Positions 36,306 through 44,386 of a DNA stretch of 64,000 nt are shown in pieces. Within the stretch, counting starts at the first letter, position 1. Each line of letters opens with the position of its first letter. This DNA comes from Janthinobacterium lividum (lineage in GTDB: Bacteria > Pseudomonadota > Gammaproteobacteria > Burkholderiales > Burkholderiaceae_D): the NCBI RefSeq assembly GCF_023509035.1, contig NZ_CP075583.1, forward strand, positions 2,046,001 to 2,110,000. Direction: 5' to 3'. The notes beneath the pieces are model-generated. The model was not told the origin of the DNA. It ran no database searches and saw nothing but the letters and a program-made list of their open reading frames with translations. The translations under genes were made by a program, and so were the position numbers.

Positions 36306-37010
36306 ATGTCCATATCGTTATACCAGTACCGGGCACTTGCCATCATCAGCTTGTTGCTGGTCGCCTGCGCGCCTACCGACAGGCCTGACAATCAAGCAGG
36401 CTATACATTATTAAACGCAAACCCTGGGCATTCCACGCCGGCCCGCAGTTCCGTTGAGGTCGTCGAATTTTTCATGTATTCATGCGGCCATTGCTATGCT
36501 TTTGATGAACCCTTGAACGTCTGGTTGCAAAAGCGGCGGGCAATTGATTTTCAACGGGTTCCGATAGCGTTCAGTGCACGTGACGTGCCACTGCAACGTC
36601 TGTATTACGCAGTGCAGACTCTGCCTAATCCGGCACAGCTGCATCGCAGTATTTTTGCCGCGATCCACCAGCAAAAACTGATACTCGATAGCGAAAGCGC
36701 GATTACGGATTACATGGTCCAGTTGGGCATCGAACGGGCCGCTTTCCTAGCTGCCTATCACGCTCCGGCTGTGCAGCAACAGATCGATCACGTGTTAGCG
36801 CTGCGCCACCGCTATGCTATCAGGGCTGTGCCAACCATTATTGTCGCTGACCGCTTTCTGACTTCGCCTGCAATGGTGCAAGGTAGCTTGTTGGCAGCAG
36901 ACACCTCACAGCCAATCGAACACGCCACAATCCGTATGCTCGACTATTTGCTGGCACAAGCGGAGACCGCTGTCACACCACCACCGGGAGACCACCAAGC
37001 ACAACCATGA
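36306..37010 (+). CDS. DsbA-family thiol:disulfide interchange lipoprotein
   Basis: A 234-residue periplasmic thioredoxin-fold protein. The N-terminus is a lipoprotein signal with lipobox LLVAC (Cys21). The active site is CGHC (about residues 60-63) in EFFMYSCGHCYAF, typical of DsbA, and the cis-proline loop is AVPTIIV (about 178-184). The insert between them is helical. It is the last recognisable gene of the bacteriocin cluster, 22 bases after the permease. It is a good candidate for closing the single disulfide predicted in the peptide; that link is inference. Confidence 0.85.
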   Translation: MSISLYQYRALAIISLLLVACAPTDRPDNQAGYTLLNANPGHSTPARSSVEVVEFFMYSCGHCYAFDEPLNVWLQKRRAIDFQRVPIAFSARDVPLQRLYYAVQTLPNPAQLHRSIFAAIHQQKLILDSESAITDYMVQLGIERAAFLAAYHAPAVQQQIDHVLALRHRYAIRAVPTIIVADRFLTSPAMVQGSLLAADTSQPIEHATIRMLDYLLAQAETAVTPPPGDHQAQP

Positions 37011-37506
37011 AGCACCGTTCACAGCATCGCGTTCTGTCTTGCTGCCGTCGACATCACTGCCGTTTACAGTCCGCGACCATAGGAATTACAGTTCAGGAGA
37101 CCACGAAGCTTCGCTGTAGTTCATCTCTTGTGCAAAGAATCCATGCAACAGATAGACACATACTGAATAGTAGAAGCAGCTGTTCAAATATCGGAACTGA
37201 AGGAAAATCACTTGGACGGGTCTGGTACTTCGCCCAGCTACTGCTGCGCTCTCGCTCGCGGCGCCTTCAGAAATATGTCTTTGAAAACATGGTGAAGAAT
37301 GCTCAAACAATCGAGGGATTAGCCAGCCGACGCAGCAACTGCCATTGATGAACGATCTGACTCCAAGGATAGCGCACCGCTTATAAAAATAGAAGGAGGG
37401 TGCTGTCGAATCCGTGGGCCGCCGATCAGTCGCCCGGTACAGCTCCTCCAATTTTCGGTACAGCAGCGGTACACACGTAACGTTTTCCATCATTACGTAG
37501 ATTTCG
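37011..37506. other. About 500 bases without a recognisable gene
   Basis: Open frames on both strands (for example 37007-37348 plus) have biased, Arg/Ser/Cys-rich translations and no known domain. The sequence fills the gap between the DsbA-like gene and the right-hand tRNA repeat. It may be decayed mobile-element DNA, but I can identify no motif. Confidence 0.5.
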
Positions 37507-37547
37507 TAATCCGTTGGTGCCGTGTTCGACTCACGGGAGGCCCACCA
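37507..37547 (+). repeat. attR-like 3' tRNA-Ile repeat (right end of island)
   Basis: Forty-one bases identical to the 3' end of the tRNA-Ile gene, from TAATCCGTTGG through CACGGGAGGCCCACCA. The 5' half of the tRNA is absent, so it is not a gene. With the left copy it brackets about 11.7 kb that contains the integrase remnant and the bacteriocin cluster. Confidence 0.8.
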
Positions 37548-37568
37548 GAATTGAGCAGTAATAGAATT

Positions 37569-37599
37569 AGCCCCGGCGGGTGACTGCTGGGGCTTTTTT
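37569..37599 (+). terminator. Intrinsic terminator following the right repeat
   Basis: AGCCCC ... GGGGCT stem followed by TTTTTT. It lies 22 bases after the tRNA-like repeat and is probably the original terminator of the tRNA-Ile gene, displaced by the island. A near-identical copy is at 38755-38782. Confidence 0.75.
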
Positions 37600-37926
37600 A
37601 TGCGCAAAACAATCATCGCAAGGTTTTGTCGTTTGAACTGGCTAGCTGGCTTCGTCACTAATTTTATCTTTATAGCGGTACGGAGCGCGTATAGGTGTTG
37701 CATACTTTGCCTGCCGTTCAACCCTGCATTCGTAAAGAGTACGGCACAGGCCATCATCCTTGTTCAATGCGGATATCGTTGGGCTTGTGCCTGAATGGCC
37801 GAATTGCCCCGGTCACCGCCTTGTTTATCGCGGTAGAGTCAGGAAAACCTGCGCTTATTGTTCGCGCGTACCAAAAATTGGATGGGGTATGTTTTGTTGC
37901 AACGTAAAATTTTCTAAGGAGGTATC
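37600..37926. other. 327-base intergenic stretch
   Basis: No gene is recognised. Short frames are open on the plus strand but lack known domains. It ends with a strong ribosome-binding site (AAGGAGGT) for the HAD gene. Base composition is lower in GC than the chromosome genes on either side. Confidence 0.5.
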
Positions 37927-38565
37927 TTGCTTAAAAATTTGAGTACTGTTCGTGCGGTTGCCTTTGATGTATTCGGTACTCTTGCGACCATTAACGATAA
38001 GCGTAGGCCGTACGCGAAACTTATGCGGATGGGGCGCAAGAGTGGGATCGAGGTGCCCGCGAGTGCTGCGGTTGATATTATGTCCGCTCGTATGGGATTG
38101 GTCGATGCGGCCGATCACTTTAAGATAAGTGTTGACCATGCCTCGCTTGTTAAATTGGAAAGTGATTTGCAGGCTGAGCTTGCGTCTATATCACTTTTTC
38201 TCGACGCTGCTCCTACGCTAAACAGCTTACGTGCTGCTGGTTACAAGATTGCAATCTGCTCAAATTTAGCGGCACCATATGCGAGTCCTGTTGCAGCATT
38301 GCTGCCACAAAAACTTGATGCTTATGCATGGAGCTTCGAAGTTGGCGCAACAAAGCCCAATTTTCGTATATACGAGGTACTTTGTAACGCCCTTGATTGT
38401 CAGCCCGATCAGGTTCTTATGGTCGGTGATACAGTTTTGGCCGACTACACGGGCCCTCAAGCATTCGGGATACATACTGTTCACTTAGCGCGAAAAGGGA
38501 AAAGTCCCGTCTTGGATAACATTGAAAGCCTGGATCAGGTGTTGTCCTTGCTGGGAGTTCCATGA
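37927..38565 (+). CDS. HAD-family hydrolase
   Basis: A 212-residue haloacid-dehalogenase-like phosphatase. Motif I is FDVFGT (about residues 13-18), motif II the Ser in ICSN (about 116-119), motif III the Lys in GATKPNFRIY (about 139-148) and motif IV VGDTVLAD (about 161-168). The start is TTG at 37927, directly behind a perfect AAGGAGGT; no ATG is nearby. Codon usage is less GC-rich than in the neighbours. It lies alone between two copies of the tRNA 3' end, so it was probably acquired. The substrate is unknown. Confidence 0.8.
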   Translation: MLKNLSTVRAVAFDVFGTLATINDKRRPYAKLMRMGRKSGIEVPASAAVDIMSARMGLVDAADHFKISVDHASLVKLESDLQAELASISLFLDAAPTLNSLRAAGYKIAICSNLAAPYASPVAALLPQKLDAYAWSFEVGATKPNFRIYEVLCNALDCQPDQVLMVGDTVLADYTGPQAFGIHTVHLARKGKSPVLDNIESLDQVLSLLGVP

Positions 38566-38684
38566 AGAACTGCCGGAATTTTGCTGGAATCGTTAGCGCA
38601 TGGACAGTTGATTTGAGTTATGTCCAGTGACTCAATTTCCTTTGAAGTCATTTGACTACAGATGATTTGTGGTTAGCTTGGTTT

Positions 38685-38731
38685 GACTCATCATCCGTTG
38701 GCGCCGTGTTCGACTCACGGGAGGCCCACCA
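38685..38731 (+). repeat. Third 3' tRNA-Ile repeat
   Basis: Forty-seven bases matching the tRNA-Ile 3' part from the anticodon stem (GACTCAT) to CCA, with two mismatches. The next 50 bases also match those after the copy at 37507-37547, including the terminator. The whole direct repeat is about 95 bases long. It closes a segment of about 1.2 kb carrying the HAD gene. Confidence 0.75.
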
Positions 38732-38754
38732 GAATTGAGCAGTAATAGAATGAG

Positions 38755-38782
38755 CCCCGGCGGGTGACTGCCGGGGATTTTT
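38755..38782 (+). terminator. Intrinsic terminator after third tRNA-like repeat
   Basis: CCCCGGC / GCCGGGG stem with loop GGGTGACT, followed by ATTTTTT. It is a near copy of the terminator at 37569-37599 and precedes the FKBP gene. Confidence 0.75.
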
Positions 38783-38832
38783 TCGTGCTGTCGTACAATC
38801 GCGGCATGGCGATTGATGAAGGATGAAACGAG

Positions 38833-39168
38833 ATGACGGCTGAAGTGAAGATTGACGATATTGTGGTGGGCGATGGCAAGGCAGCGGCGCGTGGCGCGCT
38901 GATCACTGCCCACTACCGGGGCTGGCTGGAAGATGGCACGGAGTTTGACTCGTCGCATAAACGTGGGGAGCCTTTTCGCTGCGTATTGAGCAATAACAAG
39001 GTCATCCAGGGCTGGATTTTGGGTTTGCATGGCATGCAGGTCGGTGGCACGCGCAAGCTGTGGGTGCCGGCGGCGCTGGCGTATGGCGAGCGGCAGGTGG
39101 GCTTGATTCCGCCACATTCCAATTTGATCTTCGAGATTACGTTGCTGGAAGTGCTGACGCGCGACTGA
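38833..39168 (+). CDS. FKBP-type peptidyl-prolyl cis-trans isomerase
   Basis: A 111-residue single-domain FKBP that catalyses proline isomerisation in the cytoplasm. Typical segments are VVGDGKAAARGALITAHYRG, DGTEFDSS (about residues 36-43), the VIQGW of the active site and the C-terminal IPPHSNLIFEITLLEV. There is no signal peptide. The GAAACGAG before the ATG serves as ribosome-binding site. It is probably the gene that originally followed the tRNA locus. Confidence 0.93.
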   Translation: MTAEVKIDDIVVGDGKAAARGALITAHYRGWLEDGTEFDSSHKRGEPFRCVLSNNKVIQGWILGLHGMQVGGTRKLWVPAALAYGERQVGLIPPHSNLIFEITLLEVLTRD

Positions 39169-39184
39169 TGTTTGGATGGTGTAA

Positions 39185-39661
39185 TCAGACAGATACGACG
39201 CCGGCTTTTTTCAGTAGCAGTTTTTCGACATCGGCGCGCAGCGCCTGCTGCGTGGGAAAGTTTGCATAACGCAAGGTCACATAGCCGGCCAGCCTGAGCA
39301 TGGCGTCGCGCTCCTTGTCGTGGCGTTCGCGGCCAGCGTGGCTGCAGTCGTCGAGCTCGATAACGGCGAGGACATTCAGTTGCTTGCTGCACAGGACAAA
39401 ATCGGCCACCTTGCGGTCGAAACGGTTTCTGTCTGCCCATCCCTTCGCCGTCACCAGCGCGGAAAACGCCACTTGCGCCAGCACGGTGCATTCCGGCAAG
39501 GCCGTTTGCAGCAGGTGGTACATCTGCTGTTCGCGCGCCGTCATGACGGATTTTCTTTGCAGCCTCAGCGGCTTGTGGGACTTGGCCGCCTGGCGCTTGG
39601 CCAGCATGACAGAGAACAGGATCAAGGCCGCGATGGCGAGCAGGACGATAAAGGGAGGCAT
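39185..39661 (-). CDS. DUF2726 domain-containing membrane-anchored protein
   Basis: A 158-residue protein with one N-terminal transmembrane helix (about residues 4-22) and a DUF2726 domain. The domain includes TAREQQMYHLLQTALP, the segment DRKVADFVLCSKQLNVLAVIELDD and ERDAMLRLAGY, a layout similar to restriction-endonuclease-like folds with D and E-x-D residues. It is convergent with the FKBP gene, with 16 bases between them. Function is unknown. Confidence 0.8.
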   Translation of the reverse strand: MPPFIVLLAIAALILFSVMLAKRQAAKSHKPLRLQRKSVMTAREQQMYHLLQTALPECTVLAQVAFSALVTAKGWADRNRFDRKVADFVLCSKQLNVLAVIELDDCSHAGRERHDKERDAMLRLAGYVTLRYANFPTQQALRADVEKLLLKKAGVVSV

Positions 39662-39758
39662 GGGCTGGCACCAGGATGGACGAGTCCTGATGGTACGCGA
39701 GTAGCGGCGTGTTTTCGTGCCGCTGCCGGCGTATTTCAGGTGGTGCGCTTGTGGTAGA

Positions 39759-40472
39759 TCAAGCCTGTTTCAGCTTGACTTGCATCATGTCCAGCGCCGG
39801 CACGATGTCATGCAGGCTGGCTACTTCATAGGTGGGGATGGCGGCCGAGGTATTGGCCATGCTGTCTGGGTTGAACCAGCAGCTGTCGATGCCATAGCGG
39901 TTGGCGCCGAGGATGTCGGCGTCCAGGCGGTCGCCGATGATGACGGAGGTGTCCTTGCTGAACGTGCGCGCCATGTTGGCCGCGTATTCGAAGAAACGCA
40001 CGTCCGGCTTGGCGTGGCCGCATGCTTCGGAGGTGGCGACGAAGGAGATGTAGTCGCTCAGGCCGGATGCGGCGATACGGCGGTTCTGGATGGACTCGAC
40101 GCCGTTGGTGATGATGCCCACTTCACCGATACGCGACAGCGTTTCACACACTTGCTTGGCGCCATCGATGAGCACGACCGTGTCCGGCAGGGAGTCCAGA
40201 TACAAACGGCTGGCCAGTTCCGGGGCGATGTCGATGCCGTTCAGTGCAAACGTCTTGCGGAAGCGCTCCACCTTCAGGAAATCCTTGCTCACGTCACCCG
40301 TCTCGAAACGTTTCCACAGGTCGACGTTGATCGCCTGATACTGGGAAAACAGCTCATCGATGCCGTCGCGCAAGCCTAGTTCGTGCATGGTGTGCAGGAA
40401 CGAACGTTTTTCAGACGCCCTGAAATCGAGCAGGGTATCGTCGAGGTCAAACAGGAATAGCTGGTAGCTCAT
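39759..40472 (-). CDS. yjjG: YjjG-family noncanonical pyrimidine nucleotidase
   Basis: A 237-residue HAD phosphatase of the YjjG type, which removes phosphate from noncanonical pyrimidine nucleotides. Motif I is FDLDDTLLDF (about residues 8-17), motif II ITNG (about 118-121), motif III the Lys in HAKPDVRFF (about 153-161) and motif IV IIGDRLDADILGA (about 178-190). The length matches the family. It is transcribed alone from the minus strand. Confidence 0.88.
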   Translation of the reverse strand: MSYQLFLFDLDDTLLDFRASEKRSFLHTMHELGLRDGIDELFSQYQAINVDLWKRFETGDVSKDFLKVERFRKTFALNGIDIAPELASRLYLDSLPDTVVLIDGAKQVCETLSRIGEVGIITNGVESIQNRRIAASGLSDYISFVATSEACGHAKPDVRFFEYAANMARTFSKDTSVIIGDRLDADILGANRYGIDSCWFNPDSMANTSAAIPTYEVASLHDIVPALDMMQVKLKQA

Positions 40473-40602
40473 GGTATGTATTGAAAGCGTGGAAATCTAT
40501 CTTGCATCGTAGCACGTAGCGCTGAGTTCGGTTGGCCCTTGCCTGTGCGGGCGGTCCGCTACAATTGCTGCCAGAACTGTTACCCTCACTTCACTCCGGC
40601 CC

Positions 40603-41196
40603 ATGACCCAGCTCTCCGTCAACGTCAATAAAATCGCCCTGCTGCGCTATTCGCGCGGTAGCAACTCAATCGTAGGGGGCTTGGGCGGCTACGCCGGCCG
40701 GCCACTGCAGCCTGAGCTGGACTGGCCGTTCTTCGATGCCGATTTTTCCATGTCGGCACAGATACTGGCGCAGGTGCACGCGCTGACGCCCTCCGCTGCG
40801 GTGCAGCTGTGGACGCGCCATGTGTCGGCCCAGCCTGACGAGACGCACCCCATGCAGTTGCGTGAGGGGCATCGCTTGCAGCCGACGGTATCGGGGCCGG
40901 ACTGGCTGGCCGAATTTGATGCCGTTTCCGAGGAGCACCCCGCACAGCAGGGTCGCGCGGCCGCGTTTCTCTCTTCCCACTTTCATGCTGCCGGGGCGGC
41001 ACCCGTGTTTTTCATGGCCAGCCGGGCGCTCGCCTATGCGTTGACACCGGCCGCGCTTGCCGCATGCTGGCCTTGCTTGCTGGCCATTTCCGATGAGAGT
41101 CCCTTGCTGTACCAGCCAGTGACAGGCAAGTTCGTCTGGTGTCGGCCACATGGGGCGCTGGCGGCTGGCGAGGAGAGCTTAGAGTCAGATTCTTGA
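40603..41196 (+). CDS. DUF2947-like protein with PdxJ-like N-terminal segment
   Basis: A 197-residue protein with an odd make-up. The first 20 residues (MTQLSVNVNKIALLRYSRGS) are nearly the N-terminus of pyridoxine 5'-phosphate synthase PdxJ. From about residue 37 the sequence follows the DUF2947 pattern: LDWPFFDADFSMSAQIL, QLWTRHVSAQ, HP, and a C-terminal DESPLLYQPVTGKF. Nothing of the PdxJ barrel or its catalytic residues follows, so it is not PdxJ. The DUF2947 link is from memory of the family pattern and is tentative. Confidence 0.55.
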   Translation: MTQLSVNVNKIALLRYSRGSNSIVGGLGGYAGRPLQPELDWPFFDADFSMSAQILAQVHALTPSAAVQLWTRHVSAQPDETHPMQLREGHRLQPTVSGPDWLAEFDAVSEEHPAQQGRAAAFLSSHFHAAGAAPVFFMASRALAYALTPAALAACWPCLLAISDESPLLYQPVTGKFVWCRPHGALAAGEESLESDS

Positions 41197-41203
41197 GTGG
41201 CAA

Positions 41204-41695
41204 TTACATATCCACCCACCAGTTGAGCAAGGTTTCATCATCGTCGTCGTCGAGGTTGACGTAGATATTGGCGAAGTACCATTCCACGCCCGTCGCTGTG
41301 CGGAAGGCGTCGAAGGGGCCGTTGACGTTGTAGATGCCGTGGTGTCCCGGCACGCTGAAGGTGAGATTGCCCTTGTACTGGCCATCCATGGTGCCGCCCA
41401 GCTGGTTTTGCACATCGCGTTCGAGCTGGTCCACTGCTTCTTGCGGCACGTTGTCGGCATAGACCTGGATGCAGAAGTTGCCGCCGCGCTTTAATACCTC
41501 GGCGGGGGCGAGCGGGTCGGCGATGTTGACGATGTCGCCGCGCGCCAGGTTCAGGGTCAGGCCGGGCGAGGCCAGCAGTTCGTAGACGTGCTCGTCAATC
41601 TGGCGCGCGGGCAGGGTTTCATATACGGGTCCCTTGCTGTTTTCGCCTGCCAGTACGCGGATGTGCGGCAAGTCTTCGCAATTGATGTCTTCCAT
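41204..41695 (-). CDS. DUF4265-like hypothetical protein
   Basis: A 163-residue acidic soluble protein. The N-terminal half resembles DUF4265 (VYETLPARQIDEHVYELLASPG, shown in part, and LARGDIVNIADP). The C-terminal part has a run of five Asp residues (about 151-155). No signal peptide or membrane helix is visible. Its stop lies 7 bases from the stop of the convergent DUF2947-like gene. Function is unknown. Confidence 0.6.
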   Translation of the reverse strand: MEDINCEDLPHIRVLAGENSKGPVYETLPARQIDEHVYELLASPGLTLNLARGDIVNIADPLAPAEVLKRGGNFCIQVYADNVPQEAVDQLERDVQNQLGGTMDGQYKGNLTFSVPGHHGIYNVNGPFDAFRTATGVEWYFANIYVNLDDDDDETLLNWWVDM

Positions 41696-41816
41696 TCATT
41701 CTTTCATAGTGCCGGAGCGATGTGCTGCGGGTCGCGTCGGATTAGGGTTTATGGCAATATTGTACCGGGTACGTGTCCGCTGGCGGGGTACGCAACGGTG
41801 CAAACGAGGAGAGGCA

Positions 41817-42209
41817 ATGGAGAATGTGATGCGGGCAGGTGGCTGCCTATGTGGCGCCGTGCGCTTCGAAGTGACGGGCGAGGGCAGCAATCCGCACAGC
41901 TGTTCTTGCCGAAATTGCCAGCAGCACACGGGCGCGCCGACGGTAGCCTGGGTGGAGTTTGCGCGCGATCAAGTGTGCTGGACGGGTGCGGCCGGTGCGC
42001 CGGCCACCTACCGTTCTTCCGAATATTCCAGCCGGGCCTTTTGCGCTGTTTGTGGCAGTTCCATCGGCGCCATCGATGATGCGCCCACGGTGGCCTTGCT
42101 GGTGGGCAGTTTTGATGACCCCACCCAGATGGCCTTTGCGCCCGAATATCAATCGTTTGAAGATGCCAGGCCGGGCTGGTGGCTGGCCGTCACCAGCCCG
42201 GCTGATTAG
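41817..42209 (+). CDS. GFA/CENP-V-type zinc protein
   Basis: A 130-residue protein of the Gfa-like family (glutathione-dependent formaldehyde-activating enzyme fold). The zinc-binding cysteines are visible: GGCLCGAVRF (about residues 8-17), HSCSCRNCQ (about 27-35) and FCAVCGSSIG (about 75-84). The ATG at 41817 follows GAGGAGAGG. Most members have no proven activity on formaldehyde, so only the fold is assigned. Confidence 0.85.
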   Translation: MENVMRAGGCLCGAVRFEVTGEGSNPHSCSCRNCQQHTGAPTVAWVEFARDQVCWTGAAGAPATYRSSEYSSRAFCAVCGSSIGAIDDAPTVALLVGSFDDPTQMAFAPEYQSFEDARPGWWLAVTSPAD

Positions 42210-42264
42210 CCGGGCCAGGCTCGCTGCACTGGCCTGCGGTACTTGTCAGGTACCCAGGATATGA

Positions 42265-42290
42265 AAAAGGCACGCCGTGGCGTGCCTTTT
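42265..42290. terminator. Bidirectional intrinsic terminator
   Basis: AAAAGGCACG-ccgtgg-CGTGCCTTTT: a perfect 10-base stem with A and T runs at its ends. It separates the GFA gene from the convergent outer-membrane protein gene. Confidence 0.85.
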
Positions 42291-42324
42291 ATCTTGCCTG
42301 GCGGTTTGGCGTCAGGCGGCGTGC

Positions 42325-42987
42325 TTAGAAGCGGTAGCTGGCGCTGATGCGCAGCACCGGATACGCCTTGAAATCCTTGACCTTGTCAGCCAGTTTTTCG
42401 TTTTCAGCGGCAACGTCCGTTTTCAGGACGGCGCATACCAGCGGGTCGCAGCCGGTGTTGCGCAGCGAGGTTTTCGGCGAACCTTGGAACAATACGCCGA
42501 TGTCGCTAGAAATGCCCCAGCCGGCCTCTTTCACCGGGTTGCCCCAGCCGATGCCGATGTAGGGTGCGACCTTGCGGAAATCGATGGTGCCGTCCAGTTG
42601 GCCCGCGCTGGCTGCCGTATAGGTGTTGCCGTTCAGTGTGTAGCTGCCGTTTTTGTTCGGCTTGCCTTTGGCATCGATTTTGTTGCCGTTGTACACGACG
42701 CCGGCGCTCACGCGGAACGCGCCGTCCATGGGAAAGTAGTCGAGCAGGGCGTCGAAGGTGCGCAGCTTGAGTTTCAGCTTGTAGTCGACGTCTTCGGTGC
42801 TGGAGTCGTAGGAGTAATTCAGGAAGCCGACGCCAAAACGGGCATTCAAATTCGATTGCAGCGGCACGCTCAGGTGCGCGCCGAGGCCAGTCGTACCCAC
42901 GTCGGCGGCGATGGCCATTTCTGCCTGAGCTTGGCTTGCGCAGAACATGCCTGCCAGCAGGGCGGCGATCAAGTGTTGCTGTTTCAT
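42325..42987 (-). CDS. Outer-membrane beta-barrel protein
   Basis: A 220-residue exported protein. A signal peptide ends near residue 22 (SQAQA-EMAIA). The rest alternates polar and hydrophobic residues as short beta strands and ends in the aromatic C-terminal signature SASYRF used by the BAM machinery. It has a pair of Cys residues in a loop (CDPLVC). It looks like an 8-strand barrel, similar in size to OmpW or OprF-type barrels. The ligand is unknown. Confidence 0.75.
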   Translation of the reverse strand: MKQQHLIAALLAGMFCASQAQAEMAIAADVGTTGLGAHLSVPLQSNLNARFGVGFLNYSYDSSTEDVDYKLKLKLRTFDALLDYFPMDGAFRVSAGVVYNGNKIDAKGKPNKNGSYTLNGNTYTAASAGQLDGTIDFRKVAPYIGIGWGNPVKEAGWGISSDIGVLFQGSPKTSLRNTGCDPLVCAVLKTDVAAENEKLADKVKDFKAYPVLRISASYRF

Positions 42988-43162
42988 GCTTACTGACTCC
43001 AGTCGTTAGTCTAATCACGCGATAAATATGCCAATGGAAACTAAAGTTTCCATTGGGTAATTTCAGCGGGAATGATAGAGGCTGGATTGTTGCAAGGCAA
43101 GACGAAGTGGGAAATGGTGATGCAAGGTGTTGCTTTTCTGTCGCCCTACCTTGCAACCTGGC

Positions 43163-43969
43163 TTAATTGTGTGCGCTGATGCCGCTGCGGAACTGTTCGA
43201 AACCGGCGCGCGCTGCCTTGTAGCAATTGCCGGCGGCCGCTTCCAGGCCTTCGCGGTCGAGCACTTCGACGGTGCCGCGGCGGTACTGGATCAAGCCTTC
43301 GTCCTGTAGCTTGCGGGCTGTGACAGTAACGCTTTCGCGGCGCACGCCCAGCATGTTGGCCATGGTGTCTTGCGTAACCTTCAACTCGTTTGACAGCGAA
43401 CGGTCAAGGCGGTCCAGCAGCCAGCGGCACAGTTTTTGTTCGATGCTGCAATGACGACCACCCACCACGTTCTGCGCCATTTGCGCAAACATGGCGCTGG
43501 TATAGCGCATCAGCAATTGCGCCAGCGCACCGCCTTCATTGAACACTTCGCGCAGAAAGGCTGTTTTCAGGCGGTAGCCGTAGCCGGCCGTTTGCACGAT
43601 GGCCGTGCAGGTGGCGCGCTCGGCTTCATACAACACCACGCCGGCCACGCCTTCGCGGCCGATGACGGCGATCTCAGTGGTGGCGCCGTCTTCCATCACA
43701 TACAGCAGGGAAACGATGGCGTTGGTGGGGAAGTACGTGTATTCAATCTTGCCGCCGCAATCGAACAGATGCTTGCCGGCAGGCAAAGCGACCAGTTCCA
43801 GTTGGCAAAACAAGCGCTCCAGATCGGCGCGCGACAAGGCGCGCAGCAATTCATTCTGTTGCGCGCCCGTGATGCTGATCATGGGCGTGGCGGGAGCGGC
43901 TTGCCAGTTGTGCTGGGTGGCGGCATGGCTATGCGTTGCTGGGGTCAGGTTGCTATAAGCTTTGTACAT
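43163..43969 (-). CDS. Crp/Fnr-family transcriptional regulator
   Basis: A 268-residue regulator with an N-terminal cyclic-nucleotide-binding-like domain (about residues 40-155, including LPAGKHLFDCGGKIEYTYFP in part) and a C-terminal winged helix with recognition segment TMANMLGVRRESVTVTARKL (about 208-227). It lacks the N-terminal Cys cluster of FNR. A 33-residue tail upstream of the domain may mean the true start is internal, for example the Met in TPMISITG. Its target genes are unknown; the outer-membrane barrel gene lies 175 bases downstream. Confidence 0.85.
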   Translation of the reverse strand: MYKAYSNLTPATHSHAATQHNWQAAPATPMISITGAQQNELLRALSRADLERLFCQLELVALPAGKHLFDCGGKIEYTYFPTNAIVSLLYVMEDGATTEIAVIGREGVAGVVLYEAERATCTAIVQTAGYGYRLKTAFLREVFNEGGALAQLLMRYTSAMFAQMAQNVVGGRHCSIEQKLCRWLLDRLDRSLSNELKVTQDTMANMLGVRRESVTVTARKLQDEGLIQYRRGTVEVLDREGLEAAAGNCYKAARAGFEQFRSGISAHN

Positions 43970-44386
43970 GGTAGGGCCTCGTCTTCTGATTTTGTTGGAT
44001 GGCGCTGCTTTTCTGGCTTGCTAGCGTTGTTCTGAATCTTGTATCCACTATAGAACCAGAGGCCGCAGACGGGCATCGGATGAGCCGACGTGCTTATGTA
44101 GGCTAGGAACATTGCCTCGTGTCATCCGACTCCTACGCCCGTTCCTTCATTTTTCCCTTTGCACATAACGGTGTCTGCGCAAAAAATACGCCGCGCTGCT
44201 CGCTACCCGCGAACTTTGGCCGCATGCAGCGATCAAACCACTCTACGCCGCAGGACGACGGTGATAAAATGTTGCATTGCGGAAATTTGAAGATGCTTGC
44301 CTTGGTCGCCTCACCGCCCGCGCCGTGCCTTTGCGAGTGCGCGGCTGTCTTGTCCCGTTTACCCGTTTAATGAAGGAAAGCAAAGC
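43970..44386. promoter_or_regulatory. Divergent 417-base regulatory region
   Basis: The region separates the Crp/Fnr gene from the chemoreceptor gene. It contains an inverted repeat TCGGATGA (44076-44083) / TCATCCGA (44122-44129), with outer arms CGGGC / GCCCG. A -10-like GATAAAAT lies at 44263-44270. No gene is recognised. The repeat could be an operator or transcript hairpin. Confidence 0.4.

Noticed and set aside
37007..37348. A 113-codon ORF overlapping the end of the DsbA-like gene
   Set aside because: The translation is Arg/Ser/Cys/His-rich with no domain or membrane segment, and codon usage looks random, despite the ATGA overlap.
37507..37547. A second tRNA-Ile gene
   Set aside because: Only the 3' 41 bases are present. 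No acceptor 5' strand, D arm or anticodon stem partner exists, so it is an attachment-site repeat.
38685..38731. A third tRNA-Ile gene
   Set aside because: The 5' half is missing and two bases differ; it cannot fold into a tRNA.
40603..41196. Calling this gene pdxJ from its N-terminus
   Set aside because: Only about 20 residues match. The TIM-barrel and active-site residues are absent, so the enzyme call would be wrong.
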